This document shows positions 1-5,474 of a stretch of DNA of 5,894 nt, piece by piece. The notes beneath the pieces are model-generated. The model worked only from the letters and a program-made list of their open reading frames with translations, made no database searches and was not told the origin of the DNA. The position numbers and the translations under genes were made by a program. Positions within the stretch are counted from its first letter, which is position 1, and each line of letters opens with the position of its first letter. This stretch comes from Planctomycetaceae bacterium (GTDB lineage Bacteria; Planctomycetota; Planctomycetia; Pirellulales; Thermoguttaceae): assembly GCA_031267635.1 (NCBI GenBank), contig JAIRYX010000104.1, positions 1-5,894 on the forward strand. The letters run 5' to 3'.

Positions 1-193
1 TGAGTTGCTTATTCAAAAAATGCGTCGGCGCAGCTTTCAAATGTTCCAAGTCCACATATTTTGCGACAATAGGCGGAGCATAGTGCAATAAAAAATCACT
101 CGCATAAATCGGGTTGCCGACCGTTGACCTCGTAAATCTATCATGCGGGTTGTGCGGTTTCGTGTTTTCTGTTTCCAAAATTTGATTCTCCAT
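1..193 (-). CDS. Rpn/YhgA-type PD-(D/E)XK nuclease, 5' part only (runs off window)
   Basis: The frame starts at the ATG at 193-191 and stays open for 64 codons to the window edge, so the C-terminus is missing. The translation contains KPHNPHDRFTRSTVGNP near residues 13-28 and SDFLLHYAPPIVAKYVDLE near 32-50. This is the N-terminal signature of the Rpn (recombination-promoting nuclease, YhgA/transposase_31) family, where a PH-DRFF-R-hydrophobic block is followed by ADFLRHYLP and a line of the type V-DL-L. Family members are DNA nucleases of the PD-(D/E)XK fold, often present in many copies and linked to mobile DNA. An in-frame TAA lies just upstream, so no earlier start is possible. There is no Shine-Dalgarno at normal spacing; GAGG lies about 15 bases away. 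A promoter ends 9 bases before the ATG. One oddity is Thr where the family usually has Phe after DRF. The family call is by pattern recognition. Confidence 0.75.
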   Translation of the reverse strand, partial: MENQILETENTKPHNPHDRFTRSTVGNPIYASDFLLHYAPPIVAKYVDLEHLKAAPTHFLNKQL

Positions 194-202
194 AATAATA
201 GT

Positions 203-231
203 ATTTTACCTCGCCGTGACGAAAAAATCAA
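203..231 (-). promoter_or_regulatory. Sigma70-like promoter of the Rpn-type gene, probably near-leaderless
   Basis: On the minus strand TTGATT (231-226) and TAAAAT (208-203) are separated by exactly 17 bases. They match TTGACA at 4 of 6 and TATAAT at 5 of 6 positions. The ATG begins 9 bases after the -10 box, so transcription would start zero to three bases before the start codon. This would explain the missing Shine-Dalgarno. Confidence 0.45.
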
Positions 232-298
232 GACGTGATTTTGAGACGTATTTTATGACATAACATCTTGAGGCACAATCTTTATAAATAGACTTGCT

Positions 299-332
299 AT
301 TCAATCTCTTCGCCTTCCGGCTGCGATTGAAT
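299..332. repeat. Inverted repeat/hairpin with nested GCC-TTCC-GGC core
   Basis: ATTCAATC (299-306) and GATTGAAT (325-332) are perfect 8-bp inverted arms. The enclosed 18 bases contain a second small stem GCC/GGC around TTCC. A second perfect inverted repeat, ATTCTAT-TC-ATAGAAT, lies at 343-358. The function is unknown. They sit upstream of the Rpn-type gene promoter on its 5' side. Confidence 0.4.
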
Positions 333-365
333 GGCGACAAATATTCTATTCATAGAATGGCTTGT

Positions 366-494
366 TCAGCGGTTACGATTGAAATGCGACCGGGCTTCTA
401 TATCATCCGCATAGCCCAATAGCAACCCCCCGTCGCTTCTTTCAGGCAGTATCTTCGCCGATTCTCTACCGGCTTTTGTCAGTGATAGACAAAA
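366..494 (-). pseudogene. Possible coding remnant (unrecognised)
   Basis: This minus-strand frame is open for 42 codons and ends in TGA at 368-366. It reads like real protein, with GRESAKILPERSDGG followed by LLLGYADDIEARSHF. It has no ATG or GTG start, and a stop lies just upstream at 497-495, so at most it is the tail of a broken gene. I do not recognise the family. Chance is a realistic alternative for an ORF this short. Confidence 0.22.
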
Positions 495-570
495 CTACTC
501 TAGCAAATTCGCCGCTATACGATAACTATATTAGGTTCGCCGAAACGCCGTAAATTACGGAACAGCAAGC

Positions 571-673
571 GAGCCAGTCAGCGACATTGGTAATGAAACA
601 TCGCGCGAATCAGTCAGCAATAGTGGACAATGAAACATTGCGCGAGCGAGCCAGCGCGAAACAGTCAGCGACC
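571..673. repeat. Degenerate tandem repeat, 36-37 bp unit, about 2.7 copies
   Basis: Unit 1 (571-606) and unit 2 (607-643) both read GA-(G/A)-(C/T)-CAGTCAGC, then an ATTGG or TAGTGG block, then AATGAAACAT-(C/T)-GCGC. Unit 3 (from 644) repeats the GAGC-GAGCCAGC start and ends with CAGTCAGCGACC, but with an insertion. The copies are contiguous without spacers, so this is not a CRISPR array. The sequence is richer in GC than its surroundings and all frames are soon closed. No gene is supported here. Confidence 0.6.
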
Positions 674-692
674 ATTTGATTCCTTCTTCATT

Positions 693-710
693 GCCGGATT
701 TACATCCGGC
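693..710. repeat. Short palindromic hairpin (GCCGGAT-TTAC-ATCCGGC)
   Basis: This is a perfect 7-bp stem, GCCGGAT (693-699) with ATCCGGC (704-710), around a TTAC loop. It lies about 70 bases upstream of the small gene at 781. The CCGGA(T/C)...(A/G)TCCGG core recurs near 5302-5322 and 5475-5501, suggesting a dispersed REP-like element. No T-run follows on either strand, so it is not a typical terminator. Confidence 0.5.
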
Positions 711-768
711 TTGCGTCAGTGAGCGGCGGTCATCGTGACAGCCAACGTCAAGAATAACAATGGAGAAT

Positions 769-774
769 GGAGAG
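769..774 (+). promoter_or_regulatory. Shine-Dalgarno GGAGAG that selects the ATG at 781
   Basis: GGAGAG lies 6 bases before the ATG at 781-783. The in-frame ATG at 760, seven codons earlier, has no such site. The 781 start is therefore preferred. Confidence 0.6.
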
Positions 775-780
775 TCAGTA

Positions 781-1035
781 ATGCTGAAAGTATCAGTTTC
801 GCTTGAGAATGATGAAGAGCCAACATCGCAAAAAACAAATTACGAGCAAGCGCGGGCAATCGGCGAAAATGCGGCATTTGAACGGTTCAGCATTTTAGGC
901 GATGTGTTATATGTCGCCGCAAAAGAAGATGAAACCGTAGAGCCAATCGCTGCTTGCCGGAATTGGCATGTCGGAATTGCGATGAAACATTTGGGCGAAT
1001 ATTTTAACGAAGAAGAAATTCTTGTCGAAGTATGA
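781..1035 (+). CDS. Small acidic hypothetical protein, 84 residues
   Basis: The ORF could start at the ATG at 760 (91 residues), but the ribosome-binding site GGAGAG points to the ATG at 781. The 84-residue product is soluble-looking, with no signal peptide or membrane segment. It begins with a beta-like MLKVSVSLEN and has a mixed middle containing the segment RFSILGDVLYVAAKEDE. It ends in an acidic tail, EEEILVEV. I do not recognise the family. The next gene begins 12 bases after the stop, with its own weak ribosome-binding site, so the two are likely one transcription unit. Good start signals and an even amino-acid composition support a real gene. The antisense ORF across the same bases is poorer. 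Confidence 0.6.
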   Translation: MLKVSVSLENDEEPTSQKTNYEQARAIGENAAFERFSILGDVLYVAAKEDETVEPIAACRNWHVGIAMKHLGEYFNEEEILVEV

Positions 1036-1047
1036 AAGGTGCATTTG

Positions 1048-1260
1048 ATGTCAGACATTGTGAAAACGATTGTTCGCTATTGCCGCAAGAAGAATGTCCG
1101 CGTTTGCCGCTATTATTCGGGACGTGGAATTCCAAAAATTTTTCAATTATTTCCGCCTCTGTGTGTTAATAATAACTTGCTCCGCCTCGGTTCCGTAGAA
1201 ACGGGCGAGTCGGTCTTCATTGAACGAAATCCACGCAAATTCGCGGCGCAAAAGCGATAA
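1048..1260 (+). pseudogene. Small hypothetical gene, probably 3'-truncated
   Basis: ATG at 1048 follows the previous stop by 12 bases and has AAAGG (1035-1039) as a ribosome-binding site. A GTG at 1039 is an alternative start. The first 30 or so residues, MSDIVKTIVRYCRKKNVRV and then CRYYSGRGI, look like a genuine basic alpha/beta protein start. After about 1130 the reading changes character and runs 114 bases antisense through the 3' end of the 574-residue gene. I infer that the original gene was cut near 1130-1147, and that the rest of the frame to 1260 is accidental read-through. An intact 70-residue protein overlapping convergently is less likely. The family is not identified. Confidence 0.42.
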
Positions 1261-2871
1261 GAAATATGCCGGATTTTCGCCTTCGCTATCCGGTAAATTT
1301 TCTTTGTTTTCAGTATATGCTTTCACGACATTATGTACGTCTTCCATCTTTTTTATCGATTGATCGTTCATCAGAACGCCGTTTTTGTAAGAGAATCCTA
1401 TTTCAAATTTATTTTCTTCGGCAAATAAATATTCGCCGGTTTCTGTTCGCGTTAAGCTGTCGTGCAGAAGTTGTCCGAGATGAAATTCATTTTGTATCAG
1501 CGATTCGACATCCGCATTTCCTTCGGTATCCTTAAATACTTCGCTCGTTTCGTCATAAGAAAGATTGTAAAGCGACGCTCCCGTTTCGCGTTGAAGTAAA
1601 TCGTTCAGAAGAATCATATCTCTTGGTCTGACGTTGCCGTTAAACTTTTCGTCTACATATCCTTCCGTATAACTTAACTTGGCGTACATCATAAGTATCT
1701 CTTTTCCCAGCGTTTCATCGTTATTGAGAGCATCTTCAATCCGCTTGATTTTGTCTTTGTTTTCAATTCCACCAGTCACGCGAATTTTTCCGAGCTTATC
1801 CACGCCTGTTTTAAGCGTTTCGTCGGAATTAAGTTGAATCTTATTTTCTTCGAGAATTTTTGAAAACTTTTCGTTGACCATTTGTTCCTCCAACATTCCT
1901 TTCGCAGTCAGTTGAGAAAACGTCTGATAATGATTTGTTGCAAGCGAACTGCTAAGCAATCTATCGGTGAGACCGTTTGTTGTTCCTTCCTCAAATCCTA
2001 AAGCCCAAAGAATCGGCTGTTGATGCTGACTTTGAGCATAAGCCACCTGACTATCTCTTGGGATACCCGATGTCGTTGTAAAATATTTATCTCCATAAAG
2101 AGCAGATGCCGTTTTTTGTTGCTCCCATTCTGAAGACGCTTTGGAAATGGGTATTGTATTCATTGCAGGAAACAAAATGGTTTTAAGATGATTGATAAAA
2201 TCATCTGCTTCGGATGGAAAATTTTCCAAAGCAAGAGAGTAAGTATAGTCTTTCTCTTCAAATATTGCTTCGCCGTCCTTGCTCATTTCGGTAAACATTT
2301 TTCCACGAACCGTCACATCCAATTGATACGATTCCACGACATCATCCGCGATTTGTTGAATCGAATTAAAACCGATTCCAAAAATTTTGGAATTAATTGT
2401 TTTGTTAATTCCCAACGTTCGTTCCGTTGAAAGAATCATTTCCTTTAACATTTTATCATCCGTCACCGCTTGCTGAATTTTTTCTTGTATCTCTGCGTCA
2501 TCCATCTCCGACACTTCCACTTTGCCGCTGGCTTTATTAACCGAAAGCGTAAAACGTTGATCATCGGACAACGAAATATTTTCACTACCGAGTATTTTTT
2601 GAAGACGCAACAGAATCGAATTTTTGGAATTACGGATCACTTCCTGCAAAATTGATCCATTGTCAACTGACTCCGCATTTTCCAACTTCCGATTTTGACT
2701 TGCCGCAATTCCTTCCGCCGAAAGATCAAGAATGTCATTTTTCGAATTTGTTTCAGAAGACAGTTTTTTCTGTTCTGTTTCCGACATTCTCAAAGAAAAT
2801 GTATTATTGAAAACAGACGATTGTTTGACATAAGAAAATGGGCTGACATCTGAAAATGAGATACTGGTCAT
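1147..2871 (-). CDS. Uncharacterised 574-residue protein with an internal domain duplication
   Basis: This is the longest gene of the window and is clearly coding. It has no signal peptide or membrane helix, so it is probably cytosolic or exported by a non-Sec route. Residues 1-45 are Ser/Asn-rich and look disordered. Near 46-57 is the motif DILDLSAEGIAAS, resembling the D-hydrophobic-LS-EG motif of flagellum-associated proteins such as FlgM; this link is only an analogy. Residues 91-147 and 337-393 are diverged copies of one unit. Both read KIL near the start, then I-L-D, V-K, G-K-hydrophobic-x-V, a charged helix, and end in D-L-E-IL. The remainder is charged and mostly helical, and the C-terminus is a basic QRRK. 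The start is the ATG at 2871, which has no Shine-Dalgarno; the next Met is residue 29. A terminator separates it from the upstream gene, so it needs its own promoter, which I cannot place. No function is assigned. Confidence 0.85.
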   Translation of the reverse strand: MTSISFSDVSPFSYVKQSSVFNNTFSLRMSETEQKKLSSETNSKNDILDLSAEGIAASQNRKLENAESVDNGSILQEVIRNSKNSILLRLQKILGSENISLSDDQRFTLSVNKASGKVEVSEMDDAEIQEKIQQAVTDDKMLKEMILSTERTLGINKTINSKIFGIGFNSIQQIADDVVESYQLDVTVRGKMFTEMSKDGEAIFEEKDYTYSLALENFPSEADDFINHLKTILFPAMNTIPISKASSEWEQQKTASALYGDKYFTTTSGIPRDSQVAYAQSQHQQPILWALGFEEGTTNGLTDRLLSSSLATNHYQTFSQLTAKGMLEEQMVNEKFSKILEENKIQLNSDETLKTGVDKLGKIRVTGGIENKDKIKRIEDALNNDETLGKEILMMYAKLSYTEGYVDEKFNGNVRPRDMILLNDLLQRETGASLYNLSYDETSEVFKDTEGNADVESLIQNEFHLGQLLHDSLTRTETGEYLFAEENKFEIGFSYKNGVLMNDQSIKKMEDVHNVVKAYTENKENLPDSEGENPAYFLSLLRREFAWISFNEDRLARFYGTEAEQVIINTQRRK

Positions 2872-2914
2872 GGGATTTTTAAAAATAATGGTTCATGGGT
2901 TTTGTGGCGTACTA

Positions 2915-2951
2915 CTAAAAATTCCCCCAATACATCTTGAGGGATTTTTAG
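2915..2951 (-). terminator. Strong, probably bidirectional rho-independent terminator
   Basis: Reading the minus strand, CTAAAAATCCCTCAA pairs with TTGGGGGAATTTTTAG around a 6-base loop, GATGTA. The stem is about 15 bp with one bulged base and one G-T pair. The arms are A-rich on the 5' side and T-rich on the 3' side, so either strand gives a hairpin followed by T residues. It lies 37 bases beyond the stop of the 2989-3933 gene and before the start of the 574-residue gene. Confidence 0.8.
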
Positions 2952-2988
2952 ATTTTTAAAATTGCTTATAGAGGATATGGCACTAAAA

Positions 2989-3933
2989 TTACCACCCAAG
3001 TATCACATTCCGAAAGATGCGTAAAATTTCTTCATTTGGGGGATTACTAAGTTGAAATGTTTCGTTTTCTTCTATTTCAGGTTCGATAATATTAAATTCA
3101 TTTTGAACACTTTCGAGTAAATTGAATGTTGCTGGCACATTTTCTTTATCAAGTAGTTGTATTTCAGATAAAGAAATCATTTTTGCATACTGCTCTTGTT
3201 TTTCAATTGTCCGATGCGATTTAAGTATACTAGCAATATTTGAACTCGTAGTAATAGGAGATTTACTAACAACTGCTTGGCTAATTAGTGAGTTATTGGT
3301 ATTGCTGGAACTATTTGAAGCTGGAGATGAAATTGTTATACTACGTACATCACTACTGCCAATTAATTCATTTGAACTATTATATGCTTCGACAGCCCAG
3401 TACCAAGTTCCTGTCCATGACAATGAAAAATTTATATTGGGCGAAGTAGCATTTCCAAAATTGTAAGAATTCCAATCACTACTGTTTTCATGCCGAAGAT
3501 ATAAAACATATTGAGTTGCATTAGTAACGGTTCCCCATTGAAAATTTATCAACGATGAAGTTGTTAAGGAAACATTATTTGCCGGTGAAACTAAATTAGG
3601 TTCGTCAGCTACTATTGTAATATCGTGATTAGCATAAGGAACAACTAATACAGATGACCCATATACTTTATTTGTTGTCCTATCTAAAATTAAGTACCTA
3701 AACGAACCAACAGGAACTGAAAAAGTCGCTTTTCCTAATGTATTCGTATTATGCGTAGTAGAATTTAAATAGTACGTTAAGTTCGCATCAGTAACATTGA
3801 CACCTGCTCCAGTTAATGCAACTCCGTATTGTTTAACTGTAACTGTAGATGATGATGAAGGAAGTGTTACTGTAAATTCCCGGGGCGTGCTTGTAGTAGC
3901 AATCGCTTTGTAATAACAGTCTCCATAATGCAT
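2989..3933 (-). CDS. Surface-type protein with two beta-sandwich domains, possibly 5'-truncated
   Basis: The 314-residue product starts at the ATG at 3933, just after an in-frame TAA. It has no signal peptide and no Shine-Dalgarno. Residues about 17-108 resemble a carboxypeptidase-regulatory/Ig-like fold, with VALTGAGVNVTD, a turn GKATFSVPVGSFRYLI, and a closing strand HDITIV. Residues about 111-200 fit a fibronectin type III-like domain: LVSPANNVSL, INFQWGTVTNATQYVLYLR, then WTGTWYWAVEAYNSSNELIG. A Ser/Asn/Thr-rich linker (about 200-240) leads to an acidic tail ending in ILGW. Such domains belong to secreted adhesins or cell-surface proteins. The opening MHYGDCYYKAIATTS reads like the last strand of a preceding domain, which suggests loss of the 5' end. 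The gene is visibly more AT-rich than its neighbours. The terminator follows it. Confidence 0.7.
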   Translation of the reverse strand: MHYGDCYYKAIATTSTPREFTVTLPSSSSTVTVKQYGVALTGAGVNVTDANLTYYLNSTTHNTNTLGKATFSVPVGSFRYLILDRTTNKVYGSSVLVVPYANHDITIVADEPNLVSPANNVSLTTSSLINFQWGTVTNATQYVLYLRHENSSDWNSYNFGNATSPNINFSLSWTGTWYWAVEAYNSSNELIGSSDVRSITISSPASNSSSNTNNSLISQAVVSKSPITTSSNIASILKSHRTIEKQEQYAKMISLSEIQLLDKENVPATFNLLESVQNEFNIIEPEIEENETFQLSNPPNEEILRIFRNVILGW

Positions 3934-4163
3934 TCCATTATTTTAATAAATCGGTTATATACTGACATTTCTTTAGTTTACCTGAATATTTGCATATTTT
4001 ATCGAATATAGCAACAAGAAAGCTAGTTTTTTGAAATTCTCGAAAAAATTTCCTTTCTTTCTATTAAATTTTACTTGCTTGGATTTATATTCAATCGCCG
4101 TTAACATTCAAACATTCATCCTTTTTATAATGAAAAAATGTGTCATACCGATAGCGAGCGTGA
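3934..4163. other. Intergenic stretch, no gene supported
   Basis: This stretch is AT-rich with stops in all frames. The minus strand has a 44-codon ORF (ATG near 4105) with a hydrophobic LAFLLLYSI segment, but its start is weakly placed and it has no homology I recognise. The only useful signal is a promoter-like pair at 4101-4131 pointing towards the methyltransferase remnants. Confidence 0.4.
4101..4131 (+). promoter_or_regulatory. Possible sigma70 promoter with a perfect TATAAT
   Basis: TTAACA (4101-4106) matches the -35 consensus at 5 of 6 positions, and TATAAT (4126-4131) is a perfect -10. The spacer is 19 bases, longer than the ideal 17. It would drive rightward transcription into the methyltransferase fragments. 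The AT-rich setting raises the risk of a chance match. Confidence 0.35.
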
Positions 4164-4349
4164 AGTGAAGAAATTTCCACCGCAGCAAATGCTTTATCTC
4201 ACGCAAAAACAGCGGCGGCGTTGTTAAATCGAAAATTCATTTTATTGGAAAAGAAACAGGAATGCTTTCATCAGATATGCAACGATTTACGAATCCTCGC
4301 GCATCCGATTCAATTTCTTTCAAGGGAAAGCGGAGGGAATAATGAATGA
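4164..4349 (+). pseudogene. C-terminal remnant of a DNA methyltransferase
   Basis: This frame is open from 4164 to the TGA at 4347-4349 but has no credible start. Its middle reads TAAALLNRKFILLEKKQECF. This resembles the region just after the FxGSGTT AdoMet motif of beta-class methyltransferases, typically written AL-LNRKFIGIEKD-EYF. The glycine-rich motif itself is missing, and upstream sequence in the other frames does not restore it. The TGA overlaps the start of the next methyltransferase by 8 bases (ATGAATGA), a translational-coupling arrangement that independently supports this frame. I infer the broken end of the first gene of a two-methyltransferase cassette. The homology call is from memory of the motif only. 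Confidence 0.45.
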
Positions 4350-4767
4350 TGATTCGATAACAATTCTTGAAGGCGACTGCCGCGAGTTGTTAAAAGATAT
4401 TCTGTCCGACAGTATTGATTGTATTTTTACGAGTCCGCCTTATGCCGATGCGCGAAAGAAAATTTATGGCGGCGTTTCGCCTGAAAAGTATGTCGAGTGG
4501 TTTCTTCCGATTTCACGCGAATTGCTACGCATTCTTAAACCAAGCGGAACGTTTATATTAAACATCAAAGAAAAAGTCGTCAACGGCGAACGGAATACTT
4601 ACGTTCTTGATGTGCTCGAACGCCGTCCCACCGCACAAAACGTGATAGGCGATATTCAGCACGTGATCCGATTCGTAAGGCGGCAACTTCAATTTCAAAA
4701 CCGGCGTCTTTGTCCGATCAGTCCGAAAATCTATTGCCCTCTTGCGATTTTCGAGCAATTCGTGTAA
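4342..4767 (+). pseudogene. Beta-class DNA methyltransferase (probably N4-cytosine), truncated after about 91 residues
   Basis: The ATG at 4342 has a good ribosome-binding site, GGAGGG, at 4332-4337. Residues 1-91 are a clear methyltransferase start: ITILEGDCRELLKDI, then IDCIFTSPPYADARKK with the catalytic motif IV (TSPPY, residues 30-34). Next come the YGGVSPEKYVEWFLPI block, LLRILKPSGTFILNIK and NGERNTYVLDV. SPPY is typical of N4-cytosine enzymes that methylate exocyclic amino groups in restriction-modification systems. Full-length relatives run to roughly 280-400 residues and carry the target-recognition region and the AdoMet-binding motif I further on. Here the protein homology stops at about nucleotide 4615. 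The frame then continues to 4767 antisense to a transposase fragment, so the last 50 residues are nonsense. The product cannot bind AdoMet and should be inactive. Confidence 0.75.
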
Positions 4768-4779
4768 TCGCTTTTTCAT
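4615..4779 (-). mobile_element. IS1380-like transposase fragment
   Basis: Within a 142-codon minus-strand ORF (4986-4558), residues 70-124 carry VLKLKLPPYESDHVLNIAY followed by HVLCGGTAFEHI. This matches the N-terminal conserved block of IS1380-family transposases, usually LPYHESDHVLNIAYN-LCGGT-LEDIE. The preceding MKKRLHELLENRKRAID resembles the basic start of these proteins. The usual 60-80 residues between the two blocks are absent, so an internal deletion is likely. The DDE catalytic residues lie further downstream in the family and are missing. The last 18 codons of the ORF are antisense to the methyltransferase and are not transposase. No terminal inverted repeats are seen. It is a dead relic. 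Confidence 0.6.
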
Positions 4780-4863
4780 CTGCAACGGCGCTGAAAAACA
4801 AGGAGGGAACTGCTGTTTTTCGCTTCGCTTATTGGCATGATAGGGATTCGCTGGATTGAGGGC

Positions 4864-4986
4864 TAGAGGGAGATTTCCGGTGGAATCTTCCCATTTTTGG
4901 ATTGCGGTTTCGTATTCTTCCAATGTTCGCTTTGAAGATTCTTTCCGGGGCAAATAATGCCGTTCATAAAATTCACGCATTTTCAT
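4864..4986 (-). pseudogene. Tyrosine recombinase/phage integrase, N-terminal fragment
   Basis: The ATG at 4986 is preceded by AGAGGA about 9 bases upstream. Residues 1-41 read MKMREFYERHYLPRKESSKR, then TLEEYETAIQKWEDSTGNLPL. This is the opening of the SAM-like core-binding domain of tyrosine recombinases, where a helix with the pattern FYE-YLP is followed by S-T-EYE-I--WE. After that the frame passes into an unrelated stretch (about 4780-4863) and then the transposase fragment. The catalytic Arg-His-Arg-Tyr residues are absent, so the gene is a remnant. The continuous 142-codon ORF is therefore a chimera of integrase start, unknown linker, transposase piece and antisense methyltransferase. 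The location near a tRNA gene fits an integrated element. Confidence 0.55.
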
Positions 4987-5017
4987 GTTTGGTGTCCTCT
5001 TTTTATAGAGTGGTGAT

Positions 5018-5221
5018 TTAACGATTCAATTCATAAATGTTTCCTAAACTCATCATTTGTGGGTTGCGCAAGAACCTTGCCAAACCGGAAAAATTTTCTG
5101 GATGAGCAAACGCTCCAAGATACGGCAAGTCGTTTCGGATAATTCTTGTTCTGTTTAATTCAAAAACAAAAACTGCCTTTTGAAAGCAATTTTTATTCTG
5201 TGGAAAACGGAAATCCGTCAA
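5018..5221 (-). CDS. Doubtful small ORF upstream of the integrase fragment
   Basis: This 67-codon minus-strand frame has only a TTG (5221-5219) as start and no ribosome-binding site. Its second half, NDLPYLGAFAHPENFSGLAR, reads like real protein and could be a remnant. The first half is Phe/Lys/Asn-rich and less convincing. The stop lies 31 bases before the integrase ATG, so the two could share a transcript. I do not recognise the family. Confidence 0.25.
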   Translation of the reverse strand: MTDFRFPQNKNCFQKAVFVFELNRTRIIRNDLPYLGAFAHPENFSGLARFLRNPQMMSLGNIYELNR

Positions 5222-5230
5222 CCGCGAAAA

Positions 5231-5259
5231 AATGTATCAGAAAAATAAAAACCCGTCAA
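5231..5259 (-). promoter_or_regulatory. Possible promoter facing the integrase fragment
   Basis: On the minus strand TTGACG (5259-5254) and TACATT (5236-5231) are separated by exactly 17 bases. They match the consensus at 5 and 4 of 6 positions. A transcript would begin near 5224 and read through the small ORF into the integrase start. Confidence 0.35.
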
Positions 5260-5272
5260 GAGGGAGAAAAGG

Positions 5273-5374
5273 GGGAGTTGTTCAAAAGAGCCGGTTCACG
5301 TCAAGCCAGATTTAGCATCCGGTTAGAAAATTTTTTTGGCTTCCCCAACGCCTCGCGAACGCCGGACAACTCCC
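5273..5374. repeat. 102-base imperfect inverted repeat
   Basis: GGGAGTTGT (5273-5281) and ACAACTCCC (5366-5374) are perfect 9-bp arms. Inside, CCGGTTCACG (5291-5300) pairs imperfectly with CGCGAACGCCGG (5354-5365). An inner imperfect hairpin, GCCAGAT-TTAGC-ATCCGGT, sits near 5304-5322, followed on the plus strand by a T-run. The orientation of the GTT and AAC ends is opposite to an integron attC site. It could be a small non-autonomous element or a structured RNA. Confidence 0.45.
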
Positions 5375-5474
5375 AATTACAAAGCTAAATTATGACTAGG
5401 TAATAATCTAACAAATGTATTATAAGTGTCAACAACGTCTAAATTTACGAAAAATTTTTGTGTGACACTTTAAC

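Noticed and set aside
37..231. Minus-strand 64-codon ORF at 231-37
   Set aside because: It is a shadow frame of the Rpn-type gene, whose frame has recognisable family motifs.
323..390. Direct near-repeats of GCGATTGAATGGCGAC and ACGATTGAAATGCGAC
   Set aside because: There are only two imperfect copies about 52 bases apart. The ATTGAAAT likeness to CRISPR repeat ends is not backed by an array.
571..673. CRISPR array
   Set aside because: The 36-37 bp units are contiguous with no spacers between them, and they diverge from one another.
840..1058. Minus-strand 72-codon ORF
   Set aside because: It is antisense to the better supported gene at 781-1035 and has a Ser/Cys-rich, unstructured composition.
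1266..1535. Plus-strand 89-codon ORF
   Set aside because: It is antisense to the 574-residue gene and Arg/Phe-rich, typical of a shadow frame. The ORFs at 2188-2430 and 2470-2655 are rejected for the same reason.
3122..3466. Plus-strand 114-codon hydrophobic ORF
   Set aside because: It is antisense to the Ser/Asn-rich protein. Leu/Ile-rich composition is what reversed Ser/Asn/Thr codons produce.
4866..4890. Imperfect hairpin GGGAGATT...AATCTTCCC
   Set aside because: It lies inside the integrase coding fragment and is explained by codons for WEDSTGNLPL.
5273..5374. Integron attC site
   Set aside because: An attC site begins with RYYYAAC and ends with GTTRRRY. Here GTT is on the left and AAC on the right.
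5146..5388. Plus-strand 80-codon ORF
   Set aside because: It lies across the structured inverted repeat, lacks a ribosome-binding site and shows no family pattern.
5424..5470. Inverted repeat AAGTGTCA/TGACACTT
   Set aside because: The 8-bp arms are separated by 31 bases without further pairing, too weak to call a terminator or element.
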